Made by a program: the position numbers and the translations under genes. The notes below the pieces were generated by a model. The model made no database searches and had not been told where the DNA came from. It was given only the letters and a program-made list of their open reading frames with translations. Shown here in pieces: positions 24,598 to 34,074 of a stretch of DNA of 40,954 bases. Position 1 is the first letter of the stretch; each line of letters opens with the position of its first letter. Source of the DNA: Burkholderiaceae bacterium (GTDB lineage Bacteria; Pseudomonadota; Gammaproteobacteria; Burkholderiales; Burkholderiaceae_C); NCBI GenBank assembly GCA_017848435.1, contig JAFEHU010000071.1, positions 1-40,954 on the forward strand. The letters are read 5' to 3'.

Positions 24598-24644
24598 ACG
24601 AACCACGGTGTCATGGGTTCAATGCTTTCCAGCCGGACCAAAAT
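24598..24644 (+). repeat. Degenerate 3' half of tRNA-Arg (possible island boundary)
   Basis: From the anticodon (ACGAACCA) through CCA and four further bases (AAAT), these 47 nt align without gaps to the same part of the intact tRNA-Arg(ACG) at 1,100-1,146 with 7 mismatches. The substitutions break the T-stem and acceptor pairing, and no 5' half precedes it, so it is not a functional tRNA. A half-tRNA direct repeat in the same orientation is what site-specific integration into tRNA-Arg would leave. A terminator follows, as after the intact gene. Confidence 0.7.
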
Positions 24645-24650
24645 TGAGAA

Positions 24651-24683
24651 GGGTTAGCCGTCTATGACAGCTAACCCTTTTTT
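24651..24683 (+). terminator. Terminator after the tRNA-Arg remnant
   Basis: GGGTTAGC (24651-24658) pairs with GCTAACCC (24670-24677). An inner GTC/GAC extension lies past a C-A mismatch, and a run of Ts follows. Its place right after the tRNA remnant mirrors the layout at the intact tRNA. Confidence 0.85.
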
Positions 24684-24725
24684 CATTTTTCACACGCAGC
24701 AGCGTGTATTGAGAGCCGACGCACG

Positions 24726-25295
24726 ATGAGCAAGGCGTTCACCAAAGAAACCGACAGCGACGACGATGGAGACGCTGACCTTGGGTTGCCTGCCTTGCCT
24801 GCCGGTGGCAAGAATTACATCACCCCACAGGGCTACGCAAGCCTGCGTGCCGAACTGCTCAGTCTGATGGACGACGAGAGGCCCAAGGTGGTGGAAGCGG
24901 TGCATTGGGCAGCGAAGAACGGTGACCGCTCGGAGAATGGTGACTACATCTACGGTAAAAAACGCCTCCGCGAAATCGACCGGCGCATTCGCTTCCTGAG
25001 CAAGCGGCTTGAAATTGCCGAAATCACCGACCCGACGCTGCACCATGGCCGCGATCAGGTATTTTTCGGCGCATCCGTCACGTATGCCGACGAGGCTGGC
25101 CTGTCGCGCACGGTACGGATTGTGGGCATTGACGAGGCCGAAAGCATGCAGGGCGATGTCAGCTGGGTATCGCCCGTGGCACGCGCGCTGCTGAAGGCCC
25201 GCGAGGGCGATGTGGTGAAGTTGGTGACCCCGAGCGGCACACACGAGATCGAGGTGCTGCAGGTGAGTTACCCTGCACCTGTAGCCAACGGCTAA
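24726..25295 (+). CDS. greB: Transcript cleavage factor GreB
   Basis: This 189-residue factor rescues backtracked RNA polymerase by stimulating cleavage of the nascent RNA. The N-terminal coiled coil begins at NYITPQGYASLRAEL and has the conserved acidic loop tip GDRSENGDYIYGKKRLREID. The C-terminal FKBP-like domain includes GDVSWVSPVARALL and the EIEVLQVSY end. An acidic 25-residue N-terminal extension is present. It is convergent with spoT. It is the first ordinary housekeeping gene right of the possible island boundary. Confidence 0.95.
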   Translation: MSKAFTKETDSDDDGDADLGLPALPAGGKNYITPQGYASLRAELLSLMDDERPKVVEAVHWAAKNGDRSENGDYIYGKKRLREIDRRIRFLSKRLEIAEITDPTLHHGRDQVFFGASVTYADEAGLSRTVRIVGIDEAESMQGDVSWVSPVARALLKAREGDVVKLVTPSGTHEIEVLQVSYPAPVANG

Positions 25296-25309
25296 GGCAA
25301 GGTGCGGGG

Positions 25310-27556
25310 TCAGCGGCTGGGCTGTGCCCGTTGCGCTCGCAACACCGAGCCGGTGCGCCTGAGGCTGCGCAGCACCGCGTCCAGGTGGGCGATGTCGCGC
25401 ACCGCAACCACAAAACGCAGGTCAGCCGCTTCCTGGCCTTGCTCTTCGCCCATGTCCACGTGGGTGATGTCGGCCTCGGCCGACGCCAGTGCTGCGGCCA
25501 CGCGGGCCAATACCCCCTTGCCATTGGCCACGGTGATGACCAGGCCAGTTTCAAACAACCGGGTGGGTTCGTCTGACCACTCTACGGTGATGAAGCGCTC
25601 GCTGTCCTTGTACTGCAGCCGTTTTCCGACCGCGCATTCGGCGGTGTGCACCACCAGGCCTTCGCCTCGCCCAAGGTAGCCGACGATGGCTTCGCCTGGG
25701 ATGGGGCGGCAGCACTGCGCCAGTTGAATGGAGGCGTTTTCGCTGCCGTCCAGCACCAACGCGCCCTGCGACACGGTTTCGTGGGCGCTGTAGCGCTCGC
25801 GGGTGAGCAACAAGGCGTCTGGCTTGGCGCCAGTCTCGGTCAACAGCGCCACCAGCCGTTTGGCAATCATGGTGGCGATGCGTTTACCCAGGCCAATGTC
25901 TGTCAGCAGCTCTGCGCGGGTGCGGTTGCCGCTGAAATGCAGCAACTTGTCCCACAGTGGTTGGTTGTTTTCATCGTCGTCAGGCAAGCGTTCGATACCC
26001 TCGGACCGGATGGCCTGCATCAGCAGTTTTTCGCCCAGCTGCTGCGACTCGCTCTGCGCCATGGTTTTGAGGTAATGGCGGATCTTGGAGCGGGCACGGC
26101 CGGTGCGTACAAAACCCAGCCAGGCCGGGTTGGGGCTGGCCACCGGGGAGGTCACGACCTCCACCACATCGCCGTTCTTGAGTTCGGTGCGCAATGGCAT
26201 TTGCTCGCCATTGACCTTGGCGGCGATGGCGCGATCGCCCACATCGCTGTGAATGGCGTAGGCAAAGTCCACCACCGTCGCGCCACGTGGCATGGCCATG
26301 ATCTGGCTTTTGGGTGTGAAGACGTAGACCGCGTCGGGGAACAGGTCCACTTTGACGTGGTCCCAGAACTCGGCGGCGTCGTGGGTTTCGTGCTGGATGT
26401 CCAGCAGCGACTGCAGCCACTTGTTGCCCAGCCGGTCGGCGTGGTCGGACGCGGCGTCGTTGGCCTTGTAGAGCCAGTGCGCGGCAACACCGGACTCGGC
26501 CACCATGTGCATTGGCTCGGTGCGCATCTGGAACTCGACGTTCACGCCCGATGGCCCCACCACAGTGGTGTGCAGCGACTGGTAACCGTTGACCTTGGCG
26601 ATGGCGATGTGGTCTTTGAACTTGCCAGGCACGGGCTTGTACAACTGGTGCAGGATACCCAGCGCGGTGTAGCAATCAATCACCGTGGGCACGATGATGC
26701 GAAAGCCATAGATGTCTGTCACTTCGGCAAAGCTCAGGTGCTTTTCGTCCATCTTGCGGTAGATGGAGTACAGCGTCTTTTCCCGTCCGTAAATGTGGAC
26801 CGGAATGCCGTTGTTGAGGAACACGTTCTCCAGCTCCGTCTGCACCTTCTGCATCAGGTCACGGCGGCGGCTGCGCGCTTTGGTCAGCGCTTTGGTCAGG
26901 ATGGCGTAGCGCCAGGGGCGCAGGTGGCGCAGTGCCAGGTCCTGCAGTTCACGGTAGGTCTGGTTCAGGCCCAGCCGGTGGGCGATCGGGGCATAAATGT
27001 CCAGCGTTTCAGACGAGATGCGGGCCCATTTCTCTGGCGGCATGTCGCCCAGCGTGCGCATGTTGTGGGTGCGGTCGGCCAGTTTGATGAGGATCACCCG
27101 CACATCGCGCGCCATCGCCAGCAACATCTTGCGGAAGGATTCGGCCTGGCTCTCTTCGCGGGTGTTGAACTGCAGCTTGTCGAGCTTGGTCAGGCCATCG
27201 ACCAGTTCGGCCACCGGGGCGCCAAAACGCTCGATCACCTCGGCCTTACTGATGCCGCAGTCTTCGATCACGTCGTGCAGCAGTGCGGCCATCAGGGCCT
27301 GGGCGTCGAGCTTCCATTCGGCGCACTGTTGCGTGACCGAAATCGGGTGGGTGATGTAGGGCTCACCGCTGTTGCGCAGTTGGCCGAGGTGGACTTCGTC
27401 GGCGAAACGGTAGGCCTGGCGCACCTGCTCGATGTCGACCGGGTCGAGGTAGTCGAGCTTGGCGGTGAGCGCGGCAAAACTCGCGGCGGCGGCGTTGGCC
27501 GCGGCCGGATGAGGGAGCTGGGGTTTGGCGTGCGCCGTCCTCGTTGACACTTTCAT
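25310..27556 (-). CDS. spoT: RelA/SpoT-family (p)ppGpp synthetase/hydrolase
   Basis: This 748-residue bifunctional stringent-response enzyme starts at ATG 27556. The hydrolase HD domain is intact: HPISVTQQ, ALLHDVIED and RTHNMRTLGDM. The synthetase domain contains GREKTLYSIYRKM and VTDIYGFRIIV. A TGS domain (YVFTPKSQIMAMPRG), a conserved Cys-rich region (AQCCRPIPGEAIVGY) and a C-terminal ACT domain follow. The intact hydrolase site favours SpoT-type over RelA-only. It lies downstream of rpoZ, behind a terminator. Confidence 0.95.
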   Translation of the reverse strand: MKVSTRTAHAKPQLPHPAAANAAAASFAALTAKLDYLDPVDIEQVRQAYRFADEVHLGQLRNSGEPYITHPISVTQQCAEWKLDAQALMAALLHDVIEDCGISKAEVIERFGAPVAELVDGLTKLDKLQFNTREESQAESFRKMLLAMARDVRVILIKLADRTHNMRTLGDMPPEKWARISSETLDIYAPIAHRLGLNQTYRELQDLALRHLRPWRYAILTKALTKARSRRRDLMQKVQTELENVFLNNGIPVHIYGREKTLYSIYRKMDEKHLSFAEVTDIYGFRIIVPTVIDCYTALGILHQLYKPVPGKFKDHIAIAKVNGYQSLHTTVVGPSGVNVEFQMRTEPMHMVAESGVAAHWLYKANDAASDHADRLGNKWLQSLLDIQHETHDAAEFWDHVKVDLFPDAVYVFTPKSQIMAMPRGATVVDFAYAIHSDVGDRAIAAKVNGEQMPLRTELKNGDVVEVVTSPVASPNPAWLGFVRTGRARSKIRHYLKTMAQSESQQLGEKLLMQAIRSEGIERLPDDDENNQPLWDKLLHFSGNRTRAELLTDIGLGKRIATMIAKRLVALLTETGAKPDALLLTRERYSAHETVSQGALVLDGSENASIQLAQCCRPIPGEAIVGYLGRGEGLVVHTAECAVGKRLQYKDSERFITVEWSDEPTRLFETGLVITVANGKGVLARVAAALASAEADITHVDMGEEQGQEAADLRFVVAVRDIAHLDAVLRSLRRTGSVLRAQRAQPSR

Positions 27557-27601
27557 GGGGCCACTGTAGCGCGTCCGGCCGACGCTGGCCGGCGACCATG
27601 A

Positions 27602-27628
27602 AAAAAGCACCGGCTCGCGGTGCTTTTT
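27602..27628 (-). terminator. Terminator between rpoZ and spoT
   Basis: AAAAAGCACC (27602-27611) pairs with GGTGCTTTTT (27619-27628). The stem carries T-runs on either strand and ends rpoZ transcription. spoT therefore needs readthrough or its own promoter. Confidence 0.8.
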
Positions 27629-27647
27629 GGCGGGATGAACTGCGTGT

Positions 27648-27851
27648 TCAGCCGGGGACTTTTTTCAGCATTTCGAGACCGATCTTGCCATCGGCGATTT
27701 CGCGCAGGGCGGTCACGCAAGGCTTGTTTTTACTCTCGACTTTGGGGGCATGTCCCTGGCCCAGCATGCGGGCGCGGTAGGTCGCGGCGAGCACCAACTG
27801 AAAGCGGTTGGGGATTTTTTCCAGGCAGTCTTCAACGGTAATGCGGGCCAT
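27648..27851 (-). CDS. rpoZ: RNA polymerase omega subunit
   Basis: This 67-residue protein begins [19 protein letters not shown], the conserved omega start, with ARMLGQG and the [10 protein letters not shown] segment. It helps assemble beta-prime into RNA polymerase and forms part of a ppGpp site. It lies between gmk and spoT, the usual proteobacterial order. ATG 27851 is used because the family start matches exactly. Confidence 0.95.
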   Translation of the reverse strand: MARITVEDCLEKIPNRFQLVLAATYRARMLGQGHAPKVESKNKPCVTALREIADGKIGLEMLKKVPG

Positions 27852-27877
27852 GGGCTCTCCAGAAGGGGGCAACGGTG

Positions 27878-28498
27878 TCAAACAATATTGAGGGCGGCGA
27901 AAGTGGCGGCCCGGGCGCGGCGCTGGGCCGTGAATTTGAGCCGTTGCGCATGAACGATGGCTTTTAAATCGTTCAACGCAACTTCAAATAACTCGTTGAT
28001 TATAACGAAGTCGAATTCCTGGGCCTGTGTCATCTCGGTGGCGGCGTTCTTCAGGCGCAGCTCGATCACTTCGGCGCTGTCTTCGCCACGGCGTTCCAGC
28101 CGGGCGCGCAGTTCCTCCCAGCTCGGTGGCAGGATGAACACCAGCACCGCGTTGGCAAACAGCCGCTTGATCTGCAAAGCGCCCTGGAAGTCGATTTCCA
28201 GCACCACGTCGCCACCCGCCGCTATGCGCGACTCGATGGCTTCACGCGAGGTGCCATAACGGCGCCCGTGCACATGGGCCCATTCGAGAAAACGGTTGTC
28301 CAGCACCATGTCGTCAAAGGCGGTGTCAGAGACGAAAAAATACTCGCGGCCATGCTGTTCCTGGCCACGTGGCTGGCGCGTGGTGTGCGAGACAGATGGC
28401 AGGATCAGCGCGTCCTGCGCCTTCAGCGCCTTGACGAGGCTGGACTTGCCGGCCCCACTGGGGGCGGCCACCACAAACAGGTTTCCGGGGTAGTCCAT
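27878..28498 (-). CDS. gmk: Guanylate kinase
   Basis: This 206-residue cytoplasmic enzyme phosphorylates GMP to GDP with ATP. The P-loop is [10 protein letters not shown], the GMP-binding segment is [19 protein letters not shown] and the lid/core motif is [13 protein letters not shown]. Length is normal. It is 9 nt downstream of yicC and 26 nt upstream of rpoZ, so it is probably co-transcribed with both. Confidence 0.96.
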   Translation of the reverse strand: MDYPGNLFVVAAPSGAGKSSLVKALKAQDALILPSVSHTTRQPRGQEQHGREYFFVSDTAFDDMVLDNRFLEWAHVHGRRYGTSREAIESRIAAGGDVVLEIDFQGALQIKRLFANAVLVFILPPSWEELRARLERRGEDSAEVIELRLKNAATEMTQAQEFDFVIINELFEVALNDLKAIVHAQRLKFTAQRRARAATFAALNIV

Positions 28499-28507
28499 GT
28501 CAGCAGC

Positions 28508-29404
28508 TCATTCGATGTTCTGGACTTGTTCACGCATCTGCTCGATCAGCACCTTCATGTCGACCGAGATGCGCGTCAGCTCCAGTGCGGCGGACTTGGA
28601 GCCCAGCGTGTTGGCTTCGCGGTGCATTTCCTGGATCAGGAAGTCGAGCCGCTTGCCGAGCTCGCCGCCCTTGTTCAGCAACCGCTCCACTTCGTCCAGA
28701 TGGGCGCTGAGGCGGGTGATTTCTTCGGCCACGTCGATGCGGATGGCGAACGCCGTGGCCTCGGTCAGTGCGCGGTCTTGCGCGGCTTCGGCGCTGACGC
28801 CGCCACCGGCCAGCGCCAGCGTTTCCTGCCAGCGCTCCAGAAAACGCGCGCGTTGCTGGGCCACCAGTTGCGGCACCAGCGGGCCGGCGCGGGCCGCCAG
28901 CTCGCGCAGCGCGGCGAGGCGGTCGCGCAGCATGGTGACCAGCTTGTCGCCTTCGCGGGCACGGGCGTCGAGCAGCGCGTCCAGCGCGGTCTGGGCCAGT
29001 TGGGCGAGGTGGACATCAAGGTCCTGGGGTGCGGGCTGGTCGCTGGCGGCAAGGCGCAGCACATCGGCCACGCTGAGGGGAACGACGCTGGGCAACCACG
29101 CCTTGACCGTGTCTTCCAGCGCGCTCAGGCGCTGCAGGGCGGCGGGTGGCGGGTCTTTGAGGTGGCTGCCCTGGGCCGAGTCCAGTGAGGCCCGAACCTC
29201 TACCTTGCCGCGTTTGAGGCGGCTGGCAAGTTTCTCGCGCAGCGCTGGTTCGGCGTGACGCAGCTCTTCCGGCAGGCGGAAAACAAGGTCCAGAAAACGG
29301 CTGTTGACCGAGCGGATTTCGAGGCCCAGCCGGGGCGCTGCAGCGCTGCTGGCGCTGGTGCTTTGCTGGACGCTGGCGTAGCCAGTCATGCTGTAAACTG
29401 ACAT
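28508..29404 (-). CDS. yicC: YicC-family endoribonuclease
   Basis: This 298-residue protein starts [12 protein letters not shown] and contains [11 protein letters not shown], the hallmark N-terminal motifs of YicC. It ends [15 protein letters not shown], the DUF1732 C-terminus. Escherichia coli YicC is an endoribonuclease that affects small-RNA decay. It is first in the yicC-gmk-rpoZ row and divergent from the protein kinase gene, 71 nt away. Confidence 0.93.
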   Translation of the reverse strand: MSVYSMTGYASVQQSTSASSAAAPRLGLEIRSVNSRFLDLVFRLPEELRHAEPALREKLASRLKRGKVEVRASLDSAQGSHLKDPPPAALQRLSALEDTVKAWLPSVVPLSVADVLRLAASDQPAPQDLDVHLAQLAQTALDALLDARAREGDKLVTMLRDRLAALRELAARAGPLVPQLVAQQRARFLERWQETLALAGGGVSAEAAQDRALTEATAFAIRIDVAEEITRLSAHLDEVERLLNKGGELGKRLDFLIQEMHREANTLGSKSAALELTRISVDMKVLIEQMREQVQNIE

Positions 29405-29475
29405 TGCGTTTTGTTCTTTCGGTGTGTTGGTGCGAGCTGGTTGACACGCGCCAAACCCACCCCCACTGCCAAATT

Positions 29476-30483
29476 ATGTCAAAGGTCAAACCTGCGTCCC
29501 TGGAGCCTGGCACCCGGATGGGCGGCTACAAGGTCGTCCGCAAGCTGTCGGCGGGTGGTTTTGGGGTGGTTTACCTGGCGCTGGACGCCGAAGGCCAGCA
29601 GGTGGCGATCAAGGAATACCTGCCGTCGTCGCTGGCGACCCGTGCACCCGGTGAATTGTTGCCACAGGTGGCGCCCGACAAACTGTCGCTCTACCGGCTG
29701 GGCCTGAAAAGTTTCTTTGAAGAAGGCCGTGCACTGGCGCAGATCTCACACCCTTCGGTGGTGAGTGTGCTCAACTTCTTCCGCGAGAACGAGACCGTCT
29801 ACATGGTGATGAACTACCTGGAGGGCGCCACGCTGCAGGACTTCATCATCACCGCACGCGAACAGAAAAACGCCAAGGTGTTCCGCGAGTCCACCATCCG
29901 CTCGCTGTTTGACGAGATCCTGCGCGGGCTGCGCATCGTGCACCAGCACAAGATGCTGCACCTGGACATCAAGCCCGCCAACATCTTCATCACCGACGAC
30001 GACCGCGCGGTGATGATCGACTTTGGCGCCGCGCGCGAGGTGCTGAACAAGGAAGGCAACTTCATCCGCCCGATGTACACCCCGGGCTTTGCCCCGCCAG
30101 AGCTGTACCGGCGCGGCACCGCCATGGGCCCGTGGACCGACATCTATTCGATTGGCGCCTGCATGTACGCCTGCATGCAGGGCTACCCGCCCAACGACGC
30201 ACCGCAGCGCCAGGAAAAAGACCGGCTGGCCACCGCGCTGGCGCGCCACCGGGGGGTGTACTCCGACAGCCTGCTGCAGGTGGTGGAATGGTGCATGGCG
30301 CTGGACCCGCTGGCGCGGCCGCAGTCGGTGTTTGCGCTGCAAAAAGAGCTTGGCCGCGAGACCGAGCGTGTCTACACCAAGCTCTCGATGGCCGAGAAGG
30401 TGCGCCTGCAGCTGGACAGCTTTGTCTCCGACACCCGCAAGACGGTGATGGGTGGCACCGTGATCGGGACGCGTAAAAAATGA
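29476..30483 (+). CDS. Bacterial Ser/Thr protein kinase
   Basis: This 335-residue Hanks-type kinase has a Gly loop LSAGGFGVVY, Lys in VAIKEYL, catalytic loop LHLDIKPANIF, metal-binding IDFGAAR and a TPGFAPPELY activation segment. About 60 residues follow the catalytic domain, and there is no membrane helix, unlike PknB types. ATG 29476 begins MSKVKPASLEPGTRMGGY. The stop overlaps the start of a PP2C phosphatase (ATGA), so kinase and phosphatase are coupled. Targets are unknown. Confidence 0.93.
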   Translation: MSKVKPASLEPGTRMGGYKVVRKLSAGGFGVVYLALDAEGQQVAIKEYLPSSLATRAPGELLPQVAPDKLSLYRLGLKSFFEEGRALAQISHPSVVSVLNFFRENETVYMVMNYLEGATLQDFIITAREQKNAKVFRESTIRSLFDEILRGLRIVHQHKMLHLDIKPANIFITDDDRAVMIDFGAAREVLNKEGNFIRPMYTPGFAPPELYRRGTAMGPWTDIYSIGACMYACMQGYPPNDAPQRQEKDRLATALARHRGVYSDSLLQVVEWCMALDPLARPQSVFALQKELGRETERVYTKLSMAEKVRLQLDSFVSDTRKTVMGGTVIGTRKK

Positions 30484-31385
30484 AGTTCTCGGTGTTTCAG
30501 CTCAGTCGGCGCGGTGGGCGTGCCAAGAACGAAGACCGCATGGGCTACTGCTACACCCGCGAGGCCGCCTTGCTGGTGCTGGCCGACGGCATGGGCGGCC
30601 ATCCGGAAGGGGAAGTGGCGGCGCAGATGGCGCTGCAGACCGTCTCGGCGCTGTTTCAGAAAGAAGCCCGCCCGGTGGTGCGGGACGTGCACCGTTTCCT
30701 GAGCAACGCGGTGCTGGCCGCGCACCACCAGATCATTCGCTACGCCGACACCCGGGGCATGCCCGACGCACCCCGCAGCACCTTGGTGGTTGCCTTGGTG
30801 CAAAACGGCAAAGCCACCTGGGCGCATTGCGGCGATTCTCGGCTGTACTGTGTGCGCCAGGGGGTGCTGCTGGCGCGCACGGTGGACCATTCGCTGGTGG
30901 AGCGTCGCCCGGCCCTGGGGGTGCAAAGCATTGAGCCGCTGAACCGCAACGTGCTCTACACCTGCCTGGGGTCGCCTGGCCGGCCGCAGTTTGATGTGTC
31001 CGAGCCGCTGCACTTGCAGGAGGGTGACAAGATCATGCTGTGTTCGGACGGGCTGTGGGACCCTCTGGACGAGGCCCAGCTGGTTCGCCAGCTGGCAAAC
31101 CAGCCTGTGGCCGACGCGGTGCCCCTGATGGTGGCCGAGGCGCTGCAGGCCGGTGGCCGCTATGCCGACAACACCACCGTGCTGGCCATGGAATGGGAAA
31201 CGCCGGACGACCAGGCCGCCGGCGGCGCCATTTCCACCGACAGCATCAGCGACGAGGTGTTTGCCTCTACCATTCAGGCCGGCGGTCCCGGTGTGGCCGA
31301 TGACACGCTCGACAACGAAGAGATCGAGCGCGCCATTGCCGAGATCAACGAAGCCATCCGCCGCTCTGCTGCCAAAAAGGCCTGA
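30480..31385 (+). CDS. PP2C-family protein phosphatase
   Basis: This 301-residue Ser/Thr phosphatase has metal-site motifs [35 protein letters not shown] and [14 protein letters not shown]-terminal tail of about 50 acidic and Ala-rich residues ends [14 protein letters not shown]. It is translationally coupled to the kinase upstream and should reverse its phosphorylations. No membrane segment is seen. Confidence 0.93.
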   Translation: MKFSVFQLSRRGGRAKNEDRMGYCYTREAALLVLADGMGGHPEGEVAAQMALQTVSALFQKEARPVVRDVHRFLSNAVLAAHHQIIRYADTRGMPDAPRSTLVVALVQNGKATWAHCGDSRLYCVRQGVLLARTVDHSLVERRPALGVQSIEPLNRNVLYTCLGSPGRPQFDVSEPLHLQEGDKIMLCSDGLWDPLDEAQLVRQLANQPVADAVPLMVAEALQAGGRYADNTTVLAMEWETPDDQAAGGAISTDSISDEVFASTIQAGGPGVADDTLDNEEIERAIAEINEAIRRSAAKKA

Positions 31386-31438
31386 GCGAAGAACGCTCGG
31401 ACTCTTACCCTGGCCATCCTTTTTTTCGGAACCCACCC

Positions 31439-32167
31439 ATGACCTCTTTTGTCCGCAGCGGCCAGCGTGCCGCAGACCAGTTGCGCCCGGTGCGCATCAC
31501 CCGTGGCTACACCATCCACGCCGAAGGTTCGGTGCTGATCGAGTTTGGCGACACGCGGGTGCTGTGCACCGCTTCGGTGGAAGAAAAAGTGCCTGGCCAC
31601 AAAAAGGGCAGCGGCGAGGGCTGGGTCACCGCCGAGTACGGCATGCTGCCGCGCGCCACCCACACCCGGGGCGACCGCGAGGCCGCACGCGGCAAGCAGA
31701 GTGGCCGCACGCAGGAGATCCAGCGCCTGATCGGCCGCTCGATGCGCGCGGTGTTTGACTTGAAAGCGCTGGGCGAACGCACCATCCACCTCGACTGCGA
31801 CGTGCTGCAGGCCGACGGCGGCACCCGCACAGCGGCCATCACCGGCGCTTACGTGGCCGCGCACGATGCGGTCAGCACGCTGCTGGCCAGCGGCAAGCTC
31901 AAAGCCTCGCCCATCCTGGGGCCGGTGGCGGCGGTGTCGGTCGGCATCGTGCAGGGCGTGCCGCTGCTCGACCTGGAGTACACCGAAGACTCGGCCTGCG
32001 ACACCGACATGAACGTCGTCATGACCGGCGCCGGCCATTTCATCGAAGTGCAGGGCACGGCCGAAGGTGCGGCGTTTTCGCGCCGAGAGCTCGATGCCTT
32101 GCTGGCGCTGGCCGAAAAGGGCGTCACCGAGCTGGTGGCGTTGCAAACCCAGGCGCTATTGAAATAG
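31439..32167 (+). CDS. rph: Ribonuclease PH
   Basis: This 242-residue phosphorolytic 3' exoribonuclease trims tRNA 3' ends. Visible motifs are [57 protein letters not shown] and [11 protein letters not shown]. Length is standard. The stop codon lies inside a dispersed-repeat-like sequence. rdgB follows, the common arrangement. Confidence 0.96.
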   Translation: MTSFVRSGQRAADQLRPVRITRGYTIHAEGSVLIEFGDTRVLCTASVEEKVPGHKKGSGEGWVTAEYGMLPRATHTRGDREAARGKQSGRTQEIQRLIGRSMRAVFDLKALGERTIHLDCDVLQADGGTRTAAITGAYVAAHDAVSTLLASGKLKASPILGPVAAVSVGIVQGVPLLDLEYTEDSACDTDMNVVMTGAGHFIEVQGTAEGAAFSRRELDALLALAEKGVTELVALQTQALLK

Positions 32168-32221
32168 TAGCTGTACCGCAAGGTTTCACTAAGGCTTGAG
32201 GCCGATTTGGCTTGAAATTTG
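32155..32221. repeat. Comamonadaceae-type intergenic repeat
   Basis: The stretch GCTATTGAAATAGTAGCTG, then AAGGCTTGAGGCC and TTTGGCTTGAAATTTG, resembles a short dispersed repeat I associate with Comamonadaceae intergenic regions. It begins within the last codons of rph and fills the 54-nt gap to rdgB. No second copy was recognised with confidence in this window. Confidence 0.4.
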
Positions 32222-32821
32222 ATGAAAATCGTGCTCGCATCGAACAACCGGGGCAAATTGGCCGAATTGCAGGCCATGTTCCAGCCGCTGGGCGTGGCCC
32301 TGCTGCGCCAGGGTGACCTGGGCATTGGCGAGGCCGAGGAACCCTTCCGCACCTTTGTGGAGAACGCGCTCGCCAAGGCCCGCCACGCGGCCCGGCACAG
32401 CGGCCTGCCCGCGCTGGCCGACGACGCCGGCCTGTGTGTGGACGCCTTCGGTGGCTTGCCCGGGGTGGACACGGCGTACTACGCTACCCAGTTCGGCTAC
32501 CCCAAGGGCGACGACACCAACGTGCGTGCGCTGCTGGAACAAATGCAGGCGCTGGACAACCGGCGCGCCGCCATGGTCAGCACCCTGGTGGCGGTGCGCA
32601 GCGCCGACGACCCCGAGCCCCTGATTGCCGTGGGCCGCGTCAGCGGCGAGATCACCCGCGAACCACGTGGCCAGAACGGTTTCGGGTTCGACCCGGTGAT
32701 GTTTGTGCCGGCCTTGGGCTGCACCTTTGCCGAGGTGAGCGACGACGTGAAAAACGCCCACAGCCACCGCGGCCAATCCAGCCGCCAGATGCTGGGCCTG
32801 ATCCGCGAGCGCTGGCTGTGA
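32222..32821 (+). CDS. rdgB: Non-canonical purine NTP pyrophosphatase RdgB/HAM1
   Basis: This 199-residue enzyme hydrolyses dITP, ITP and XTP to monophosphates, keeping them out of DNA. The motifs are the start MKIVLASNNRGKLAEL, EEPFRTFVENALAKAR, ADDAGLCVDAFGGLPGV, GQNGFGFDPVMF and the C-terminal NAHSHRGQS. ATG at 32222 is used, not the TTG before it. The stop overlaps the hemW GTG start. Confidence 0.96.
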   Translation: MKIVLASNNRGKLAELQAMFQPLGVALLRQGDLGIGEAEEPFRTFVENALAKARHAARHSGLPALADDAGLCVDAFGGLPGVDTAYYATQFGYPKGDDTNVRALLEQMQALDNRRAAMVSTLVAVRSADDPEPLIAVGRVSGEITREPRGQNGFGFDPVMFVPALGCTFAEVSDDVKNAHSHRGQSSRQMLGLIRERWL

Positions 32822-34059
32822 CCATCCCCATCGTGTCAGCGGGCTCGGCGCCTGTGGTGGTGCCCGACCTGGCCCACCTGATGCGCCCCGGCACGCTGCA
32901 ACTCGCCGCATTGCCGCCCCTGTCGCTCTACGTGCACCTGCCTTGGTGCCTGAAGAAATGCCCCTACTGCGACTTCAACTCGCACGAGTGGGGCCCCGCA
33001 GCAGGCCAACTGCCAGAACAGGCCTACCTGGATGCAATTTGTGCCGACATGGAGTCGGCGCTGCCCCTGATCTGGGGCCGCACCATCCACAGCATCTTCA
33101 TAGGCGGTGGCACGCCCAGCTTGTTTTCCCCGGCCGGCATTGACCGCCTGTTGGCCGACGTGCGCGCCCGTCTCAAGCTCACGCCCGACTGCGAGATCAC
33201 GCTGGAGGCCAATCCCGGCACCTTCGAGACCGACCGCTTCCGTGCCTTCCGCGCCGCCGGCGTGACGCGGCTGTCCATCGGTGTGCAAAGCTTCAACGAC
33301 CGGCACCTCCAGGCCCTCGGCCGGGTGCACAACCGCGCCCAGGCCCTGGCGGCCGTGGCAGAAGCCGCCCAGGCCTTCGACACCTACAACCTGGACCTGA
33401 TGTACGCCTTGCCCGGCCAGACGCTGGCCGAGCTGGAAGAAGACCTGCAGACGGCACTGGCGCTGGCGCCGCCGCATTTGTCCATTTACCACCTGACCAT
33501 CGAGCCCAACACCTACTTCGCCAAGTTCCCACCGGCCATTCCGGAAGACGACATGGCCTACACCATGCTCGACCAGATCACCGCGCGGGCCGAAGCGGCG
33601 GGGCTGGCGCGCTACGAGGTGTCTGCCTACGCGCAGCCCGGCCACCGCTGCTGGCACAACCTCAACTACTGGCAGTTTGGCGACTACCTGGGCGTTGGCG
33701 CGGGGGCCCACAGCAAGCTCAGCTTTGCGCACCGCGTGGTGCGGCAGGTGCGCTTCCGCGAGCCCCGCCTCTACATGGACAACGCCCGCGCCGGCACGCC
33801 GGTGGCGCAGCACCAGGAGGTGCCGCGGGCCGATTTGCCGTTTGAATTCATGCTGAACGCGCTGCGGCTGAAAGACGGGTTTTCATTGCCGCAATTTGCC
33901 GAACGCACCGGCTTGCCCGCCAGCGCGATTGCGCGGGGGCTGGCCGAGGCCGAGGCAAAAGGCTTGTTGGTGCGCGAACTGCAGCAAGTGCGGCCCAGCG
34001 ACAAAGGGTTTGACTTCCTGAACGACCTGCAGGCGCTGTTTCTGGCCGACAGTGCCTGA
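32818..34059 (+). CDS. hemW: HemW, radical-SAM haem chaperone
   Basis: This 413-residue protein is related to HemN, but the current view is that it delivers haem. The radical-SAM cluster motif WCLKKCPYCDF has CxxxCxxC spacing, followed by FIGGGTPSLFS, ITLEANPGTFE and the LSIGVQSFNDRHL segment. GTG at 32818 overlaps the rdgB stop (GTGA). An in-frame ATG at 32881 is a possible alternative that would remove 21 residues of a weakly conserved leader. Confidence 0.93.
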   Translation: MTIPIVSAGSAPVVVPDLAHLMRPGTLQLAALPPLSLYVHLPWCLKKCPYCDFNSHEWGPAAGQLPEQAYLDAICADMESALPLIWGRTIHSIFIGGGTPSLFSPAGIDRLLADVRARLKLTPDCEITLEANPGTFETDRFRAFRAAGVTRLSIGVQSFNDRHLQALGRVHNRAQALAAVAEAAQAFDTYNLDLMYALPGQTLAELEEDLQTALALAPPHLSIYHLTIEPNTYFAKFPPAIPEDDMAYTMLDQITARAEAAGLARYEVSAYAQPGHRCWHNLNYWQFGDYLGVGAGAHSKLSFAHRVVRQVRFREPRLYMDNARAGTPVAQHQEVPRADLPFEFMLNALRLKDGFSLPQFAERTGLPASAIARGLAEAEAKGLLVRELQQVRPSDKGFDFLNDLQALFLADSA

Positions 34060-34074
34060 CCAGAGGCGCTGGCG

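Noticed and set aside
1200-24600. Search for pqqA-type short precursor peptides and CRISPR arrays
   Set aside because: No Glu-x3-Tyr precursor peptide next to pqq-like genes and no spaced direct-repeat array were seen.
25646-27547. Plus-strand open frame of 633 codons
   Set aside because: It is an antisense shadow of the RelA/SpoT gene.
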